NCBI GenBank assembly: GCA_051306415.1
Contig: JBPPNE010000345.1
Coordinates: 1-28,939, forward strand
DNA: 28,939 nucleotides
Reading direction: 5' to 3'
From: CBDDRG01 sp051306415
GTDB taxonomy: Bacteria; Pseudomonadota; Gammaproteobacteria; Pseudomonadales; Porticoccaceae
How positions within the stretch are numbered: the stretch's first letter is position 1; each line of letters begins with the position of its first letter. The notes beneath the pieces are model-generated. The model was not told the origin of the DNA. It did not search any database and saw only the letters and a list, made by a program, of their open reading frames with translations. The position numbers were made by a program, and so were the translations under genes. Shown piece after piece: positions 26,976 to 28,939 of the stretch.

Positions 26976-27003
26976 AAAAAGGGGCCTTGCAGGCCCCTTT
27001 TTA
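26976..27003. terminator. bidirectional intrinsic terminator
   Basis: AAAAA-GGGGCCT-TGC-AGGCCCC-TTTTT forms a seven-pair GC stem with a three-base loop, flanked by an A-run and a T-run, so it works in both directions. It lies between the stop codons of two convergent glycine-zipper genes (26956 and 27026). Confidence 0.93.
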
Positions 27004-27025
27004 TTTTCCGCCTTCGCGGAGCGGT

Positions 27026-27346
27026 CTAACAGCGACCCTTTTTGGCCTGGCCCGGGGGGCAGAATCCACCGCCATCGTGATGGCGGTGGCGATGGTCGTC
27101 GTAATCATCGTCGTGGTCACGGCTGCGGTGCTCGCGGTCATCCTTGGTATTGATCGCGGTGCCGGCGGCGGCACCCACCCCGGCACCGATGATCGCGCCG
27201 TCGCGCCCGCCGACTTCGGCGCCCACCGCACCTCCCACAGCGCCGCCGATCGCACCACCAATGGCCGAATCCACCGTCAAATCACCGGCGACAGCAGCCC
27301 AGCACGACAGCGACAAAACTGCGATAACGCAATAACGGGTTTTCAT
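27026..27346 (-). CDS. secreted glycine-zipper protein with His/Asp-rich tail
   Basis: The 106-residue product has a signal peptide (MKTRYCVIAVLSLSCWAAVA) and a long glycine zipper (IGGAIGGAVGGAVGAEVGG, then IIGAGVGAAAGTAI). The charged tail is rich in Asp, His and Arg (DHDDDYDDHRHRHHDGGG) and ends with FCPPGQAKKGRC. The tail could bind metal ions and its two cysteines could pair; this is inference. ATG 27346 has GAGGAG five bases upstream; a longer open frame to 27391 overlaps the gloB-like gene and is not favoured. It follows the gloB-like gene by 41 bases on the same strand and ends against a shared terminator. Confidence 0.85.
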   Translation of the reverse strand: MKTRYCVIAVLSLSCWAAVAGDLTVDSAIGGAIGGAVGGAVGAEVGGRDGAIIGAGVGAAAGTAINTKDDREHRSRDHDDDYDDHRHRHHDGGGFCPPGQAKKGRC

Positions 27347-27387
27347 AGTGCTCCTCATCGAATTCTGAACAGGGTTTATCCGGACGC

Positions 27388-28179
27388 TCACCAGTGGTTG
27401 CGCAACTCCCGAAGTTTCAAGAACACGGTTCCTGGCTCAGGATTATCGTCCAGATCCGGAAAAGCTTTACGCAATCTCGCAATTACCGAGGGGCTTTGCA
27501 GCCGGAAAAACGTGTTGATCTCCTTTTCCAGGGCCAGCGTCGACACCAGTGCGTGCTCTGGATCCTGCTGTCGGATCGTTTCGAGAAGCTGGCTGGCGCG
27601 GGTGTTGTCCGGCTCCCGATCCAGCGTGAATTCCAGATTGTTGTTGATGTAGTCGTGGCCGGGATAGATCCGCGTGCTGTCGTCAAGCTTGGCCAACTGG
27701 CTCGCGAAGGTGTGGTACAGCTGCTCCGGATGCCCGCCGTGGTGACAGTTGCCGGCGCCGGCATTGAACAGGGTGTCGCCGCAGAACAGGCCCGGCTCGT
27801 CGGTCTTCGACAGCAGGCAGATATGGCACATGGTGTGGCCGGGCGTATCCAGCGCCAGCAACTCGACGGTGCGCCCGACCTTGATGACGTCACCCGCCGC
27901 AAGACCGCGATCCAGCCCGGGAATACTGTCCTTGGCATTCCTATGGGCGAGCACCTTGGCACCTGTGGCCTTGACTAAAGCGGCGTTGCCGCCAGTGTGG
28001 TCGAAGTGCTCGTGGGTATTCAGTATCTGGGTGATCTGCCAGCCATTTTCCTTTGCGATATCCAGGCAAAGCTGGTGGGCGAGCGGGTCGATGGCGAGCG
28101 CCTCACCGGTTTCCGGGCAGGCGATCAGGTAGTTGAAGTTGCGGTAGTCGTTGCCCGTCCAGATCTGTTTGACAATCAT
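27388..28179 (-). CDS. gloB: glyoxalase II-like metallo-beta-lactamase-fold hydrolase
   Basis: The 263-residue protein has the metal site of hydroxyacylglutathione hydrolases: THEHFDHTGG at residues 55-64, His115 in DTPGHTMCHI, Asp135 in LFCGDTLF and His175 in YPGHDYINNN. Glyoxalase II splits S-D-lactoylglutathione in methylglyoxal detoxification. The C-terminus (about 185-263) is longer than in plain metallo-beta-lactamases and fits the GloB helical domain. The segment AGAGNCHHGGHPEQLY differs from the usual GCGRLFEGTPEQM, so a related thioester hydrolase is possible. ATG 28179 has AGGAGA eight bases upstream. It lies 43 bases after the oxidoreductase gene, in a likely operon. Confidence 0.88.
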   Translation of the reverse strand: MIVKQIWTGNDYRNFNYLIACPETGEALAIDPLAHQLCLDIAKENGWQITQILNTHEHFDHTGGNAALVKATGAKVLAHRNAKDSIPGLDRGLAAGDVIKVGRTVELLALDTPGHTMCHICLLSKTDEPGLFCGDTLFNAGAGNCHHGGHPEQLYHTFASQLAKLDDSTRIYPGHDYINNNLEFTLDREPDNTRASQLLETIRQQDPEHALVSTLALEKEINTFFRLQSPSVIARLRKAFPDLDDNPEPGTVFLKLRELRNHW

Positions 28180-28222
28180 GGCGCTGTCTCCTGATAGGCG
28201 CCGGCACGCGCGGCGGATGCCG

Positions 28223-28939
28223 TCAAGCGGCCAGCTCGCGAATGAGTTGCGGGTGTTGTTCCGGCGGCGCGAAGCTGAAATTCAGCGTGATCCGATCCAC
28301 CAATCCGCTGTAACGGGTCTTGATCAGCGGGACAATGTCCTTGGGCTCGCCCACCACGGCGAAGGTATTGAGCATCTCGTCGTCGATCAAATCGCCCATC
28401 TCCTCCCAGCGGCCCTGCTTGGACATCATGTTTAACTGCGGTTGCAGGTTTTCCCAGCCGTGGGTTTCCAACACGCGGCGGTAGGCCGGTGTCGATGCAT
28501 AGAAAGCAATGCGCTGCCGGATCGCCTGGTGCGCCTTGTTGAACGCTTCCTCGGTTTGCCCGGAGACCACGAAGACGGGGTAGGACAACTCGAAATCCCC
28601 GCGGGTCAGGCCGCGCCGGCGCAGGCCGGCTTCAATGACCGGCAGCGTGTGCTCGCGAAGATAGGTGGTCGAGGTCAGCGGATGCACCAGCATGCCCTCG
28701 CACAGGTCCGCCGCTACTGCCGTCATCATGGGGCCGACTGCCGCGAGAAACACGCGGGGAGGACCGGATTCACTCGGCGTCGGCGTGAACACCGGGGTCA
28801 TCAACGTGTGCTGGTAGAACTGGCCGCGAAAATTCAGTGGCTCGCCATCGTACCAATTGGCCCAGATGGCCCGCATCGCCTGAATCAGCTCGCGCATGCG
28901 CGCCGCCGGCTGTGACCAGGGCATCGAAAACCGCTTTTC
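28223..28939 (-). CDS. luciferase-like (LLM) oxidoreductase, C-terminal part
   Basis: The gene enters from the right edge, so its N-terminus is missing; the last 238 or so codons are visible and the frame is open to the edge (EKRFSMPWSQPAARMRELIQ). The pattern MPWSQPAARMREL, YDGEPLNFRGQFYQHTLMTP and PRVFLAAVGPMMTAVAADL is typical of LLM-class flavin or F420-dependent oxidoreductases of the bacterial luciferase family. Cofactor (FMN or F420) and substrate cannot be settled from this part. A gammaproteobacterial host makes FMN the simpler guess, although related sequences are often annotated F420-dependent. It is followed closely by the gloB-like gene. Confidence 0.85.
   Translation of the reverse strand, partial: EKRFSMPWSQPAARMRELIQAMRAIWANWYDGEPLNFRGQFYQHTLMTPVFTPTPSESGPPRVFLAAVGPMMTAVAADLCEGMLVHPLTSTTYLREHTLPVIEAGLRRRGLTRGDFELSYPVFVVSGQTEEAFNKAHQAIRQRIAFYASTPAYRRVLETHGWENLQPQLNMMSKQGRWEEMGDLIDDEMLNTFAVVGEPKDIVPLIKTRYSGLVDRITLNFSFAPPEQHPQLIRELAA

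Overview
The window is chromosomal DNA of a GC-rich gammaproteobacterium, probably a marine or environmental relative of Pseudomonadales/Cellvibrionales. The main clue is gatCA on the minus strand divergent from mreB-mreC-mreD-maf-rng-yhdP-nit on the plus strand, a gene order known from Pseudomonas and relatives. The species cannot be named from the sequence alone.

Layout. 1-950: the start of a minus-strand gene that runs off the window (glycosyltransferase-like), then a decayed HPP-family membrane-protein gene. 948-2993: gatA and gatC, separated by a MITE-like element of about 220 bp inserted exactly at the gatC stop codon. gatB, the usual third gene, is not next to gatA. 3070-12480: the cell-shape and envelope operon mreBCD, maf, rng, yhdP and a nitrilase-family amidase. 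12586-13140: a membrane-anchored MsrB without the usual zinc cysteines. 13302-19634: a soluble NAD-dependent molybdenum formate dehydrogenase operon, fdsG-fdsB-fdsA-fdhD, with fdsD after a 263-bp gap. 19717-21153: a secreted succinylglutamate desuccinylase/aspartoacylase-type zinc enzyme. 21329-26184 (minus): an OafA-type acyltransferase with an SGNH domain, and an NdvB-like fusion of a GH17 domain to a family 2 glycosyltransferase. The two are separated by a small ORF and a perfect 37-bp palindrome. 26326-27346: two glycine-zipper envelope proteins, convergent on one bidirectional terminator. 27388-28939 (minus): a glyoxalase-II-like hydrolase and a partial luciferase-like oxidoreductase.

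How the genes work together. The mre block builds rod shape, and its downstream genes cover nucleotide-pool cleaning, RNA processing, lipid transport to the outer membrane and amidase repair. The fds block oxidises formate to CO2 and makes NADH, with FdhD sulfurating the molybdenum cofactor. The GH17-GT2 synthase and the acyltransferase may make and decorate a beta-glucan; this is inference from adjacency.

No clearly novel multi-gene system was found. The best leads are the MITE that keeps the gatC stop codon, the missing gatB and tldD at the two edges of the conserved block, a possible AUC start for mreC beside a 14-bp tandem repeat, and the glucan synthase/acyltransferase pair with its palindrome.
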